Positions 16,851 through 26,015 are shown, counted from the first letter of the stretch. The stretch: 52,271 bases of DNA from JAAGZL01 sp964628835 (GCA_964628835.1 CAZVME010000018.1:1-52271), one strand, 5' to 3'. Notes: generated by a model from the sequence alone, not told the origin. Program-made: numbers and translations.

Positions 16851-16878
16851 CCTTACATACCTCAACAGTTAGAAGCTA

Positions 16879-18975
16879 TCAGGCTTCTTCTGCCTGCACC
16901 GCCTTCATGCTCAGACGGACACGGCCCTGCTTGTCTACTTCCAGGACCTTTACCTTGACGATATCGCCTTCAGACAGCTTATCGCTGACCTTCTCCACCC
17001 GCTCTTCGCAGATCTGGGAGATATGTACCAACCCGTCCTTGCCAGGCAGGATGGTTACAAAGGCGCCAAAATCCATCAGACGGGCAACCTTACCCTCATA
17101 GATAGTGCCTACCTCAACATCGGCAGTGATCAGCTCGATACGCTTCTTGGCATCTTCGCCAGCAGCCTTGTCTACGGAGAAGATCTTGACCATGCCATCA
17201 TCTGTTACATCCACGGTGGCACCGGTCTCTTCGCAGATGGAACGGATGGTTACGCCACCCTTACCGATCACATCACGGATCTTGTCCGGGTCGATCTTGA
17301 TGGAGATGATGCGTGGTGCATGCTCAGACATCTCTTCACGGTGTGAACCGATGATCTTGTTCATCTCGCCCAGGATGAACATACGTCCATCTTTGGCCTG
17401 CTCCAGGGCGATCTCCATGATCTGCTTGGTGATGCCCTTGATCTTGATATCCATCTGCAGGGCGTTGATGCCCTCAGCGGTACCGGCAACCTTGAAATCC
17501 ATGTCACCCAGGTGGTCTTCGTCACCCAGGATATCGGTCAGTACTGCAAACTTGTCGTCATCCTTGATCAGACCCATGGCCACACCGGCTACTGGACCCT
17601 TCAGAGGAACGCCTGCATCCATCAGCGCCAGACTGGTACCACAGACAGAAGCCATGGAACTGGAACCGTTGGACTCGGTGATCTCGGATACCACACGGAT
17701 AGAGTATGGGAACTCCTCCATGGTTGGCATAGCTGCCAGTATGCCACGCTTGGCCAGACGGCCATGACCGATCTCACGCCGCTTGGGAGTACCGACACGT
17801 CCTGTTTCGCCTACGCAAAATGGAGGAAAATTATAGTGCAGCATGAATGGTTCGCGATAGCTGCCGCCCAGGGCATCGATGATCTGGGAGTCACGCTCGG
17901 TACCCAGAGTAGCTACGACCACAGCCTGGGTCTCGCCACGAGTGAACAGGGCGGAACCATGGGTACGTGGCAGAACGCCGGTACGTACATTGATAGGGCG
18001 CACGGTTCTGGTGTCACGACCGTCGATACGTGGCTCACCGGCCAGTACCCGTCCGCGCACAACCTTCTTCTTCAGACTCTCGAGCGCGCCTTTGACATCG
18101 TCCTTGCTCCACTTGGCATCATCACCACCGCACAGCTTCTCAACTGTTTCGGCCTTGATGGCGTCTGTGCGTCCGTAGCGTTCCATCTTGTCGGCAATGG
18201 AGTAGGCCTCGGCCAGGGCATCGCTGGCAGCAGCAGCTACGGCATCAACCAGCTCGGTGTCCACGGCCGGTGGAATAAACTCAACTACCTCTTTACCTAC
18301 CTCAGCGGCCAGTTCCTTGATGGTCTGGATCGCTACCTGCATCTGCTCGTGGCCAAACATTACGGCACCCAGCATTATCTCTTCTGACAGCGCGGTGGCC
18401 TCAGACTCGACCATGAGTACCGCCTCTTCGGTTCCGGCTACCACCAGATCCAGATCGCTATCTTCATTCAGACCAGTCTTACTCTGATTAAGCAGGTACT
18501 GGCCATCTTTATAGCCAACACGGGCAGCGCCAATTGGGCCATCAAATGGCAATCCGGAAATTGAGAGTGCAGCAGATGCACCTATCAAAGCTGGAATCTC
18601 TGGATCTACCTCAGGATTCAGCGACATCACGGTACAGATGATCTGTACTTCATTGGTATAACCCTTGGGGAACAGCGGGCGCACCGGACGGTCAATCAGG
18701 CGACAGGTCAGGGTCTCTTTCTCACTTGGACGACCTTCGCGGCGGAAGAAGCCACCAGGGATAACGCCTGCAGCGTAGGTCTTCTCCTGGTAATCCACGG
18801 TCATGGGGAAGAAGTCGCGTCCTTCAACCACTCGCTTGGATCCAACCACGGTGCATTGCACCACGGTATCGGACATATTGATCATGATGGCGCCGTCAGC
18901 CTGACGTGCGATCTCACCAGTCTCTAGTGTGACCTTATGGTCACCGAACTGAAATTCTTTGGTTATCAAACTCAC
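16879..18975 (-). CDS. pnp: Polynucleotide phosphorylase
   Basis: Phosphorolytic 3'-5' exoribonuclease, part of the RNA degradosome in many proteobacteria. The 698 residues have two RNase PH-type domains (F-F-P-M-T-V-D-Y near residue 55; D-I-L-G-D-E-D-H-L-G-D-M-D-F-K with the catalytic aspartates in the second), then a KH domain with V-I-G-K-G-G and an S1 domain (G-T-I-Y-E-G-K-V to the C-terminus). Length is normal. It is 33 bases downstream of rpsO, the usual arrangement. Confidence 0.97.
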   Translation of the reverse strand: MSLITKEFQFGDHKVTLETGEIARQADGAIMINMSDTVVQCTVVGSKRVVEGRDFFPMTVDYQEKTYAAGVIPGGFFRREGRPSEKETLTCRLIDRPVRPLFPKGYTNEVQIICTVMSLNPEVDPEIPALIGASAALSISGLPFDGPIGAARVGYKDGQYLLNQSKTGLNEDSDLDLVVAGTEEAVLMVESEATALSEEIMLGAVMFGHEQMQVAIQTIKELAAEVGKEVVEFIPPAVDTELVDAVAAAASDALAEAYSIADKMERYGRTDAIKAETVEKLCGGDDAKWSKDDVKGALESLKKKVVRGRVLAGEPRIDGRDTRTVRPINVRTGVLPRTHGSALFTRGETQAVVVATLGTERDSQIIDALGGSYREPFMLHYNFPPFCVGETGRVGTPKRREIGHGRLAKRGILAAMPTMEEFPYSIRVVSEITESNGSSSMASVCGTSLALMDAGVPLKGPVAGVAMGLIKDDDKFAVLTDILGDEDHLGDMDFKVAGTAEGINALQMDIKIKGITKQIMEIALEQAKDGRMFILGEMNKIIGSHREEMSEHAPRIISIKIDPDKIRDVIGKGGVTIRSICEETGATVDVTDDGMVKIFSVDKAAGEDAKKRIELITADVEVGTIYEGKVARLMDFGAFVTILPGKDGLVHISQICEERVEKVSDKLSEGDIVKVKVLEVDKQGRVRLSMKAVQAEEA

Positions 18976-19008
18976 TATAATATCCTCGGATTATTTGATA
19001 TGAGTGGC

Positions 19009-19278
19009 TTAACGGCGCAGGCCAAGACTGGAAATTAGGGAACGATACCGCTCCAGATTCTTGCTCTTCAGGTAGTCCAGCAGTTTGCGGCGTGAATTTA
19101 CCATGCGCACCAGACCCTGGCGGGAGTGATGGTCATGCTTATGTTCCGCAAAATGTTCGGTAAGCTTTTTGATGTTGAAGGTTAATAGTGCTACTTGTAC
19201 TTCAGGGGACCCGGTGTCACCTTCGGCACGCGCATACTGATCAACTACTTCCTTCTTCTCTACTGCATTCATTGCCAT
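19009..19278 (-). CDS. rpsO: 30S ribosomal protein S15
   Basis: Primary 16S rRNA-binding protein that organises the central domain of the 30S subunit. The 89 residues match S15, including the T-G-S-P-E-V-Q-V-A loop, H-D-H-H-S-R-Q-G-L and the final Y-R-S-L-I-S-S-L-G-L-R-R. A GAGGAG ribosome-binding site precedes the ATG. Its 228-base upstream region has its own promoter and two hairpins, as expected for a gene known to be autoregulated in E. coli. Confidence 0.97.
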   Translation of the reverse strand: MAMNAVEKKEVVDQYARAEGDTGSPEVQVALLTFNIKKLTEHFAEHKHDHHSRQGLVRMVNSRRKLLDYLKSKNLERYRSLISSLGLRR

Positions 19279-19306
19279 TTTAATATCTCCTCATTGATGA
19301 TTGATT

Positions 19307-19323
19307 AGCAGGAAATTCCTGCT
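19307..19323 (-). promoter_or_regulatory. Hairpin upstream of the rpsO ribosome-binding site
   Basis: AGCAGG (complement of 19323-19318) and CCTGCT (19312-19307) form a 6-bp stem that extends with A-A/T-T. It is about 12 bases before the GAGGAG. In E. coli S15 binds its own leader RNA; whether this hairpin is such a site is inference. Confidence 0.4.
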
Positions 19324-19366
19324 GGATATCCGCCGCCCCGACAATGGGTTCAGAGCGATGGATCAC

Positions 19367-19388
19367 AAAACCTCTCCGTCTGGAGAGG
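19367..19388 (-). terminator. Terminator-like hairpin in the rpsO leader
   Basis: CCTCTCC-AGAC-GGAGAGG followed by TTTT on the minus strand. It lies downstream of the rpsO promoter, so it could end truB read-through and also attenuate rpsO. Confidence 0.65.
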
Positions 19389-19456
19389 CGGTTCAAAGAT
19401 ACCTGGTCAGCTTGGCAAGGCCGTCCAGGATCCGACTGTTTCGTATCGAGCCGCAA

Positions 19457-19485
19457 ATTATGATCGGTTTACCCTAACCAAGCAA
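19457..19485 (-). promoter_or_regulatory. rpsO promoter
   Basis: Minus-strand -35 TTGCTT (19485-19480), 17-bp spacer, -10 CATAAT (19462-19457). This gives a leader of about 170 bases before the rpsO ATG. Confidence 0.7.
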
Positions 19486-19506
19486 ATTTACGGTACAAAT
19501 AGGCAT

Positions 19507-20415
19507 TTACATCATACGACGGGGTGCAACCTTGCCGTCATCCAGAATCTCGCCGGCCCCCATAAACCCGCCATCTGCATCATATAGCCGCACCATGCCT
19601 TCGGTGGGGGCATTGGGCACCAGCACTGCCTGGCCCTGACGCAGGTAGAAGGTTCCATCTGGAGAGAGTTTCACTTCTGGCCAGCTTCCAAGGGCGCTAT
19701 CTATGGGGAGTAGCAGCTCATCCAGGGCGGATAATCCATCTTCAGCCAGGGCCTTGATCTGTTCCATACCGACCATAGCATCTGATCCATAGGGACCAAC
19801 CCCGGTACGTCGCAGCGCCGACACATGGGCGCCACAGCCAAGCTTGCTGCCTATATCCTCCGCCAAGGTACGGATATAGGTGCCCTTAGAGCAGTGCACC
19901 AGCAGTTCAAACTCCGGTGCAGTATAGCCCTGCATGGATATTTTATGGATGGTTACTTGGCGCGGCTCACGCTCTACCTCAATGCCGTTACGGGCCAGTT
20001 TGTAGAGTCGCTCGCCCTTGTGCTTTAGGGCGGAGTACATAGGGGGTATCTGGTCAATCTCACCCTCAAACTCAGAGATCACCCGCTGGATATCGGATTC
20101 AGTAATCCCCTCCACCGGTTTGGTCTCCAGCACCTCACCCTCTGCATCTGCCGTGGTAGTGGTAACACCCAACTTAACCCGCACCGTATAGTGCTTATCG
20201 GCATCCAATAGAAAGGCAGACACCTTGGTGGCAGCACCAAAACAGATAGGCAACAACCCATCCGCCAGCGGATCCAGGCTGCCGGTGTGGCCGGCCTTCT
20301 GCGCTTTAAACAGACGCTTTACATCTTGCAGGGCACTATTGGAGGTGATACCCATAGGCTTATCCAGTAGCAGGATGCCACGGACATCGCGGCCGCTCTT
20401 ACGACGTCTACCCAT
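19507..20415 (-). CDS. truB: tRNA pseudouridine-55 synthase
   Basis: Makes pseudouridine 55 in the T-loop of tRNAs. The catalytic Asp48 lies in G-H-T-G-S-L-D-P-L-A-D-G, and L-D-K-P-x-G-I-T-S-N is the family N-terminal motif. C-S-K-G-T-Y-I-R-T-L is also conserved. The C-terminal part resembles a PUA-type domain. 302 residues is normal. It starts two bases after the rbfA stop. Confidence 0.96.
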   Translation of the reverse strand: MGRRRKSGRDVRGILLLDKPMGITSNSALQDVKRLFKAQKAGHTGSLDPLADGLLPICFGAATKVSAFLLDADKHYTVRVKLGVTTTTADAEGEVLETKPVEGITESDIQRVISEFEGEIDQIPPMYSALKHKGERLYKLARNGIEVEREPRQVTIHKISMQGYTAPEFELLVHCSKGTYIRTLAEDIGSKLGCGAHVSALRRTGVGPYGSDAMVGMEQIKALAEDGLSALDELLLPIDSALGSWPEVKLSPDGTFYLRQGQAVLVPNAPTEGMVRLYDADGGFMGAGEILDDGKVAPRRMM

Positions 20416-20417
20416 TC

Positions 20418-20795
20418 TTATTTCTTCCCACCGGATTTCTTTTCATCACTCTGCACCGCCTGGTCTATAAGAGCAGAGAGGTGGGCCCCATGCTCAATGG
20501 ACTCATCATAAACAAAGTGGAGTTGTGGCAAGGTGCGGATATTCAGGCGATGGCCCAGCTCATGACGAAAGAAAGGTGCGGTATCCTTCAGCACCTTGGT
20601 GACCTCCTTGGTTTCTAGCGTGCCCCCGATAAAGGTGAAGAACACCTTAGCGTGGGAAAAGTCACGCACCACCTTAACCGCCTGGATGGTAATCAATCCA
20701 AGGCGTGGATCATTAAGTTCGTCACGAACCAGTTGTGCCAGTTCACGTTGTATTTGGGAACCGACCCGGTCGGCCCTGCTGAATTCTCTAGCCAT
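20418..20795 (-). CDS. rbfA: Ribosome-binding factor A
   Basis: KH-fold factor for 30S maturation and cold adaptation. The 125-residue protein starts with R-A-D-R-V-G-S-Q-I-Q-R-E-L-A and contains the conserved V-V-R-D-F-S-H-A-K-V-F and L-P-Q-L-H-F-V-Y-D-E-S segments. The C-terminus is lysine-rich. It is 14 bases after infB and 2 bases before truB, so cotranscribed. Confidence 0.95.
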   Translation of the reverse strand: MAREFSRADRVGSQIQRELAQLVRDELNDPRLGLITIQAVKVVRDFSHAKVFFTFIGGTLETKEVTKVLKDTAPFFRHELGHRLNIRTLPQLHFVYDESIEHGAHLSALIDQAVQSDEKKSGGKK

Positions 20796-20809
20796 TAGGC
20801 TGGGCTTTC

Positions 20810-23485
20810 CTATAAGAGCTCGCGCGCCACTTCAGTGCGCTCAAAAACCTCAATCTGATCACCGTCTTTGACATCATTGTAGTTTTTGACGCCAATACCA
20901 CACTCGGTACCAGCTTTTACCTCGGCAACGTCATCCTTGTGGCGCCGCAGAGACTCGAGCTCTCCCTCGTAGATCACCACGTTCTCCCGCAATACGCGGA
21001 TCGGACTGCTGCGTTTGACTACACCTTCAGTCACCATACAGCCAGCAATAGAACCAAATTTGGAAGAACGGAATACATCGCGTACCTGCGCCAAACCGAT
21101 AATCTCCTCGCGAATCTCTGGCGAGAGCATGCCGGAGATGGCTTTTTTCACATCATCCATGATTTCATAGATGATGCTGTAGTAGCGAATATCCACGCCC
21201 TTATCTTCTGCCGCACGACGCGCCGTGGCATCGGCACGCACGTTAAAGCCGATGACGAAGGCACCAGAGGTGAGCGCCAGACTGATATCTGACTCATTGA
21301 TACCACCAACACCAGCGGCGATTACCTTGACCTTGATATTGTCGGCTTCGATCTTGAGCAGAGACTCTTTCAGAGCCTCCACACTGCCCTGTACATCGGC
21401 CTTGATTATCAGGTTGACGTAGTTGGTTTCACCTTCAGACATATGGGAGAAGAATTCATCCAGCTTGGCTGCCTTCTGATCCGCCATACGACTGTCGCGG
21501 TTCTTCTCCTGGCGCATCTCGGCAAGCTCACGCGCCTTACGCTCAGTAGCGACCACCAGCACGTCGTCACCGGCATTGGGAACTCCGGAAAGCCCCAGCA
21601 CCTCAACCGGCATAGATGGCCCGGCAGATTTGATCTGTTTACGGTTTTCATCCAGCAGGGCCCGCACGCGACCGAACTCCTGTCCACTGACCAGGATGTC
21701 GCCGGCATTCAGAGTACCAGTCTGTACCAGTACCGTAGCTACAGGTCCGCGTCCTTTGTCCAGGCTTGATTCAACGATGATACCGCGCGCCGGTGCTTCT
21801 AGCACTGCCTGCAGTTCCAGCACTTCAGACTGCAGTAGGATGGCGTCCAACAAACTATCAACGCCATCACCGGTCTTGGCTGAAACCTGTACGAACATGG
21901 TGTCACCACCCCACTCCTCCGGGATGATCTCATGCTGTGAAAGCTCTTGGGTAACCTTATCTGGCTGGGCCTCTGGCTTATCCATCTTGTTGACGGCAAT
22001 GATCAGCGGCACCTCGGCTGCCTTGGCATGCTGAATGGCCTCAACCGTCTGTGGCTTTACACCATCATCGGCCGCCACAACCAGCACCACGATATCCGTA
22101 ACCTTGGCACCACGGGCACGCATGGCAGAGAATGCCGCGTGTCCTGGAGTATCCAGGAAGGAGATCATGCCTTTTTCCGTCTCCACATGGTAGGCGCCGA
22201 TGTGCTGGGTGATGCCACCGGCCTCACCTGCAGCAACTCGGGTAGCGCGAATATGGTCCAGCAGCGAGGTCTTGCCGTGATCAACGTGTCCCATGATGGT
22301 TACCACAGGCGCGCGACCAACCAGTTCACCTTCAACTTCATCAATGGAACTGATCAGTTCGGCTTCGATATCCCCATCTTTCTGCAGCACCGGATTGTGA
22401 CCCATCTCTTCCACAATCAGGGTGGCTGTATCACGATCCAGTTGCTGGTTGATGGTTACCATCATGCCTATCTTCATCAACCCTTTGATGACCTCGGCTG
22501 CCTTGATGGACATACGCTGCGCCAGATCCGACACTGAAATTGATTCCGGTATCTCCACGTCATGGATAACCGGGGCTGTGGGCCTTACAAAACCATGCTG
22601 TGCATCAGCAGACTGCACATGGGTTGGGCGTCTCTTTGCCGCCTTGCCGCTCTTGCGTCTACCACGTTTGTCTTTGGCTACGTGCAGTTCCTGACGGCCG
22701 TGACGGGCATTGCGATCCTTGGGCTTGCCGCGAGCAGGTTCATCTTTGCGATGACTACCTTTCTTGCCGCTTTTCTCTTCAGCCGCAAGTTTAGCCTCAG
22801 CCTCAACCGCCTTCTTCTTGGCCTCTTCAATGACCAATTTCTTTTCCGCTTCAGGCTTGACTGGCTCTGCTGCAACTGGCTTAGCTGCAACTGGCTTAGC
22901 CGGCTCTTCCGCAGCCTGCTCTATTTGTTCTGGCTCTTTGGGCTGATTGGCGGCCTCCTCTTCCTGACGCAGTTTTTCCTCGGCCTCCAGCTTCTCCTTT
23001 TCCGCCCCATCACGCTTGGCCTTCTCGGCATTGCGTCTGGCTTCAGCCTCAGCTGCAACCTGTTGCTTCTGTGCATCCTGCTCAGCTAACGCTTTACGAG
23101 CTGCATCTGCTTCCTTAAGCCTCACTTCCTTATCTGTCTTTGATTCTATCTTTGGTATTACTCGTTTGCGGCGCACCTCAACACTGACGGTTTTACCACC
23201 ACGTGCTGGCGCTCCGCGCACCGGTGCTCTTCCCGCTGCAGCCGGTTGGCGTAGTTCACTGACACTCTTACGTTTGAGGGTTATCTTGCGTCCTGAACCA
23301 GCGGCATCCACATCCTTCTTGCCATGGCTTTCCCGTAGATGAGCCAGCAACTGAGACTTTTCTGACTCGGTTACCAAATCCTCGCCATCACTCTTGTTCA
23401 GACCAGCCTTCTCCAGCTGCGACAGCAGAAGATCGACCGGTATACCAACATCTCCGGCAAGTTGTTTTACTTTTACTTCGCTCAT
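20810..23485 (-). CDS. infB: Translation initiation factor IF-2
   Basis: GTPase that brings initiator tRNA to the 30S subunit. The 891-residue protein has an N-terminal IF2-N domain (S-E-V-K-V-K-Q-L-A), a long Lys/Glu/Ala-rich coiled region (about 120-260), then the G domain with G-H-V-D-H-G-K-T, D-T-P-G-H-A-A-F and N-K-M-D-K-P, and C-terminal domains. I use ATG at 23485, which has an AGGAGG site 8 bases before it and matches IF2 N-termini; the longer frame to 23527 would overlap nusA. The gap from the nusA stop is 22 bases. Confidence 0.97.
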   Translation of the reverse strand: MSEVKVKQLAGDVGIPVDLLLSQLEKAGLNKSDGEDLVTESEKSQLLAHLRESHGKKDVDAAGSGRKITLKRKSVSELRQPAAAGRAPVRGAPARGGKTVSVEVRRKRVIPKIESKTDKEVRLKEADAARKALAEQDAQKQQVAAEAEARRNAEKAKRDGAEKEKLEAEEKLRQEEEAANQPKEPEQIEQAAEEPAKPVAAKPVAAEPVKPEAEKKLVIEEAKKKAVEAEAKLAAEEKSGKKGSHRKDEPARGKPKDRNARHGRQELHVAKDKRGRRKSGKAAKRRPTHVQSADAQHGFVRPTAPVIHDVEIPESISVSDLAQRMSIKAAEVIKGLMKIGMMVTINQQLDRDTATLIVEEMGHNPVLQKDGDIEAELISSIDEVEGELVGRAPVVTIMGHVDHGKTSLLDHIRATRVAAGEAGGITQHIGAYHVETEKGMISFLDTPGHAAFSAMRARGAKVTDIVVLVVAADDGVKPQTVEAIQHAKAAEVPLIIAVNKMDKPEAQPDKVTQELSQHEIIPEEWGGDTMFVQVSAKTGDGVDSLLDAILLQSEVLELQAVLEAPARGIIVESSLDKGRGPVATVLVQTGTLNAGDILVSGQEFGRVRALLDENRKQIKSAGPSMPVEVLGLSGVPNAGDDVLVVATERKARELAEMRQEKNRDSRMADQKAAKLDEFFSHMSEGETNYVNLIIKADVQGSVEALKESLLKIEADNIKVKVIAAGVGGINESDISLALTSGAFVIGFNVRADATARRAAEDKGVDIRYYSIIYEIMDDVKKAISGMLSPEIREEIIGLAQVRDVFRSSKFGSIAGCMVTEGVVKRSSPIRVLRENVVIYEGELESLRRHKDDVAEVKAGTECGIGVKNYNDVKDGDQIEVFERTEVARELL

Positions 23486-23507
23486 TGCTAGGGCCTCCTG
23501 GACAGCC

Positions 23508-25007
23508 TTAGTCTTCCTCGTCTGCAAACCACGGTGCTCGTGCAGTCATAATCAGCTGCGCGGCGCGTTCTTCATCCATCCCATTAACAACCATCAGCTC
23601 ATCCACCGACTGTTCGGCTAGATCTTCCATGCTCTTGACATCAATCTGAGCCAACTCATAGGCCAGCTTGCGGTCCATACCATCCATATTCAGCAGGTCC
23701 TCTTCCGGCTCGGCGTCCGAAAGTACCTCCTCTTTGGCTATAGCCTGGGTCAAGAGCACATCCTTGGCCCGCTCTCTCAGTTCATCCACGATATCCTGAT
23801 CAAACTCTTCGATTGCCAACATCTCGTCGATCTCGATATAGGCCACCTCTTCGAGGGTGGAGAAGCCTTCCTGAACCAGGATGATTGCCACCTCTTCGTC
23901 CACATCCAGCCAACCCATGAATTTTTCCACTAGTTCACGGGCTTCAACTTCACTCTTCTCTGCGGCTTCAGCTTCGTTCATGACATTGAGTTCCCAACCG
24001 GTCAACTCACTTGCCAGACGTACGTTCTGCCCACCACGACCAATGGCCTGGGACAGATTTTCCTCCTCCACAGCAACGGTCATACTGCCTTTCTCCTCAT
24101 CCACGATGATGGAGAAAACATCAGCCGGCGACATGGCATTGATCACAAACTGGGCCGGAGTATCATTCCACAGAATGATATCAACCCGCTCGCCATTCAG
24201 CTCATTGGAAACTGCCTGCACCCTGGAACCACGCATACCGACGCAGGCCCCGACCGGATCAATACGCTGATCATTGGACTTCACGGCAATCTTAGCCCGC
24301 AGACCGGGGTCTCTGGCAGCACCTATAATATCGATCAGACTATCACCAACCTCGGGCACTTCTAGCTTGAACAGCTCAATCAAAAGCTCTGGACAAGTGC
24401 GGCTTACAAACAGCTGCGGCCCACGTACCTCTGGGCGTATTTCATATAAGTAGCCACGAATCCGGTCGCCACTGCGCACAGACTCTCTGGGGATCATCTC
24501 TTCTCTGGGGATGATGGCCTCGGCATTAGCTCCCAGGTCCAGGCTGACATTTCCACGCTCAACCTTTTTCACCACTCCAGTGACCAATTCACCAATACGG
24601 TCCTGGTAGGCCGCTACAACTTTGGCGCGTTCCGCTTCGCGCACCTTTTGCACAATTACCTGCTTGGCAGTCTGGGCTGCAATGCGACCAAAGGCGATGG
24701 AATCCATCGCTTCTTCGATAAATTCACCCACTGCTATAGCAGCGTTATCCTTTATTGCGTCCGCCAGCAGGATCTGGGTCTTCTCATCCAGACCCTCTTC
24801 ATCCGGCTCCTCGATAACCTCCCAACGACGGAAACTTGAGTAGCTCCCAGTTTCCCGGTCGATTTCAACGCGCACGTCGATATCGCCGCCGTTCTTTTTG
24901 CGGGTTGCAGACGCAAGCGCAGCCTCGATCGCATCGAAGATAATCTCTTTATCTACATCCTTCTCGTTGGAAACCACATCAACGACAAGCAAAATCTCTT
25001 TATTCAT
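23508..25007 (-). CDS. nusA: Transcription termination/antitermination factor NusA
   Basis: RNA polymerase-binding regulator of pausing, termination and antitermination. 499 residues with the NusA N-terminal domain, an S1 domain (L-V-T-G-V-V-K-K-V-E-R-G-N-V-S-L-D-L), two KH domains (V-G-A-C-V-G-M-R-G-S-R-V-Q, then A-I-G-R-G-G-Q-N-V-R-L-A) and two C-terminal acidic repeats typical of gammaproteobacterial NusA. It follows rimP by 14 bases. NusA represses its own operon in E. coli, relevant to the terminators upstream of rimP here. Confidence 0.97.
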   Translation of the reverse strand: MNKEILLVVDVVSNEKDVDKEIIFDAIEAALASATRKKNGGDIDVRVEIDRETGSYSSFRRWEVIEEPDEEGLDEKTQILLADAIKDNAAIAVGEFIEEAMDSIAFGRIAAQTAKQVIVQKVREAERAKVVAAYQDRIGELVTGVVKKVERGNVSLDLGANAEAIIPREEMIPRESVRSGDRIRGYLYEIRPEVRGPQLFVSRTCPELLIELFKLEVPEVGDSLIDIIGAARDPGLRAKIAVKSNDQRIDPVGACVGMRGSRVQAVSNELNGERVDIILWNDTPAQFVINAMSPADVFSIIVDEEKGSMTVAVEEENLSQAIGRGGQNVRLASELTGWELNVMNEAEAAEKSEVEARELVEKFMGWLDVDEEVAIILVQEGFSTLEEVAYIEIDEMLAIEEFDQDIVDELRERAKDVLLTQAIAKEEVLSDAEPEEDLLNMDGMDRKLAYELAQIDVKSMEDLAEQSVDELMVVNGMDEERAAQLIMTARAPWFADEED

Positions 25008-25021
25008 CTGTCAATTCCCAA

Positions 25022-25489
25022 TCAGAATTCCGGCACTAACCGTGCACTATCTATCTGGTCTAACGGCAGGTATTCCGTCTCGCCATCCATCTCCACCATC
25101 ACATTTTCGTCCTGGACGCCCTTTAAAACACCTTCATATTTTTTCCTGCCATTAAGCTTCATGCGCAGCTTTACACGAACCTTATTTCCAGCAAATCGTT
25201 CAAAATGTTCCTTTACAAACAGTGGCCTATCAACACCTGGAGATGACACTTCCAGCTGATATCCCTCTTTCAGTGGATCTTCCAGTGGATCTTCCACATC
25301 CAGCATGGCGCTGATCTGACGGCTTACTGACACACAGTCATCCAGCAAGATGCCACCATCCCGGTCGATATAGACGCGCAACAGCCCTGAATCGGCACCT
25401 CTCCGGTACTCGATCCCAACCAACTCATAACCCATTGGCTCAACAACCTGCTCAATGAGCCGACTTAATCTGTCTGGCGCGCTTTGCAT
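25022..25489 (-). CDS. rimP: Ribosome maturation factor RimP
   Basis: Factor for 30S assembly, first gene of the nusA-infB operon. The 155-residue protein has the conserved G-Y-E-L-V-G-I-E-Y, L-R-V-Y-I-D-R-D-G-G-I and L-E-V-S-S-P-G-V-D-R-P-L-F. I use ATG at 25489, which matches RimP N-termini; the longer frame to 25525 starts with a GTG inside a terminator hairpin. The only ribosome-binding-like sequence is TTAGG one base before the ATG, so initiation looks weak. Confidence 0.94.
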   Translation of the reverse strand: MQSAPDRLSRLIEQVVEPMGYELVGIEYRRGADSGLLRVYIDRDGGILLDDCVSVSRQISAMLDVEDPLEDPLKEGYQLEVSSPGVDRPLFVKEHFERFAGNKVRVKLRMKLNGRKKYEGVLKGVQDENVMVEMDGETEYLPLDQIDSARLVPEF

Positions 25490-25502
25490 ACCTAACCACA
25501 AC

Positions 25503-25524
25503 AAAAAAATGGGCCGTAGGCCCA
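25503..25524 (-). terminator. Intrinsic terminator just upstream of rimP
   Basis: Minus-strand TGGGCC-TAC-GGCCCA followed by seven T (25509-25503), ending 13 bases before the rimP ATG. Anything transcribed from upstream must read through it to reach rimP, so it is probably an attenuator. E. coli also has terminators between metY and rimP. Confidence 0.85.
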
Positions 25525-25602
25525 CTTCCTCTCAAAAACCACATAAACCGTTCCAGTATTATACAGCCTACCTGGACTTCATACCAAAATACGGCCACCA
25601 AA

Positions 25603-25626
25603 AAAAACCCCGAATCCGGGGTTTTT
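25603..25626. terminator. Bidirectional terminator upstream of rimP
   Basis: AAAAACCCCG-AATC-CGGGGTTTTT, a perfect 10-bp stem. It lies just past the degenerate tRNA-fMet copy in the minus direction, as would be expected for the original metY terminator. Confidence 0.85.
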
Positions 25627-25641
25627 CTTATAACACCAAGC

Positions 25642-25715
25642 TGGTAGCGGAGGCATTATTTGAGCACGACCTAACGGCTACAAACAACCGAGCCCACTAC
25701 GCTAAGTTGGCGGCA
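25642..25715 (-). pseudogene. Degenerate tRNA-fMet remnant (3' part)
   Basis: The minus strand here ends CCGCTACCA and, read backwards from that end, aligns with the last 33 bases of the intact tRNA-fMet (27973-27941): AGGTCGT, then TCAAAT, TGCC and CCGCTACCA are shared, with a 2-base gap and a few changes. Further upstream only a short GTGGGCTC resembles the anticodon arm, and the D-arm and 5' acceptor strand are not recognisable. It is in the same orientation as the intact gene and lies where metY sits in other gammaproteobacteria. It could be a decayed tRNA or an attachment-site remnant. Confidence 0.6.
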
Positions 25716-25916
25716 TAATAACATAATTTGCCCATCACACAAGCTCGGATTTAGCCATCATCACCGCCTGCCACCGTTTATCTGATTAGGTATCCCTGAC
25801 ATTGAACAAAATCCACCTGCAAAATTCGCTCTTATGTCAAATTATCTGCTACCAAACCAATTGCAATAGACGACGATCAGCACCTAGCGTACGTCCATAT
25901 TACCAGATGCCCGCAT

Positions 25917-25967
25917 CGGTTATCCGTCTAAATCTGTGGTTTTTACCGCTTTGCAGCCAGATAACCG
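25917..25967. repeat. Long-loop inverted repeat upstream of rimP
   Basis: CGGTTATC (25917-25924) and GATAACCG (25960-25967) pair perfectly across 35 bases, and flanking GCCCG/GGGC could extend the stem past a 3-base bulge. The rest of 25720-25980 holds no gene I can support. It probably contains the rimP operon promoter, since both neighbouring upstream genes are terminated, but no convincing -35/-10 pair was found; a TTGACA on the minus strand near 25839 lacks a -10. Confidence 0.35.
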
Positions 25968-25981
25968 GGCGTCCAGGCATT

Positions 25982-26015
25982 AAAAAACCCCTTGGGACTA
26001 GAAGTCGCCAAGGGG
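25982..26015 (-). terminator. Terminator of the MPQ-repeat gene
   Basis: Minus-strand CCCCTTGG (26015-26008), 12-base loop, CCAAGGGG (25995-25988), then six T (25987-25982). Confidence 0.85.

Noticed and set aside
23486..23527. Longer N-terminus for IF-2
   Set aside because: Would overlap nusA; the ATG at 23485 has a perfect AGGAGG and the conserved IF2 N-terminus.
25490..25525. Longer N-terminus for RimP from GTG
   Set aside because: The GTG lies in a terminator hairpin and the added residues are encoded by its T-run; the ATG at 25489 matches RimP.
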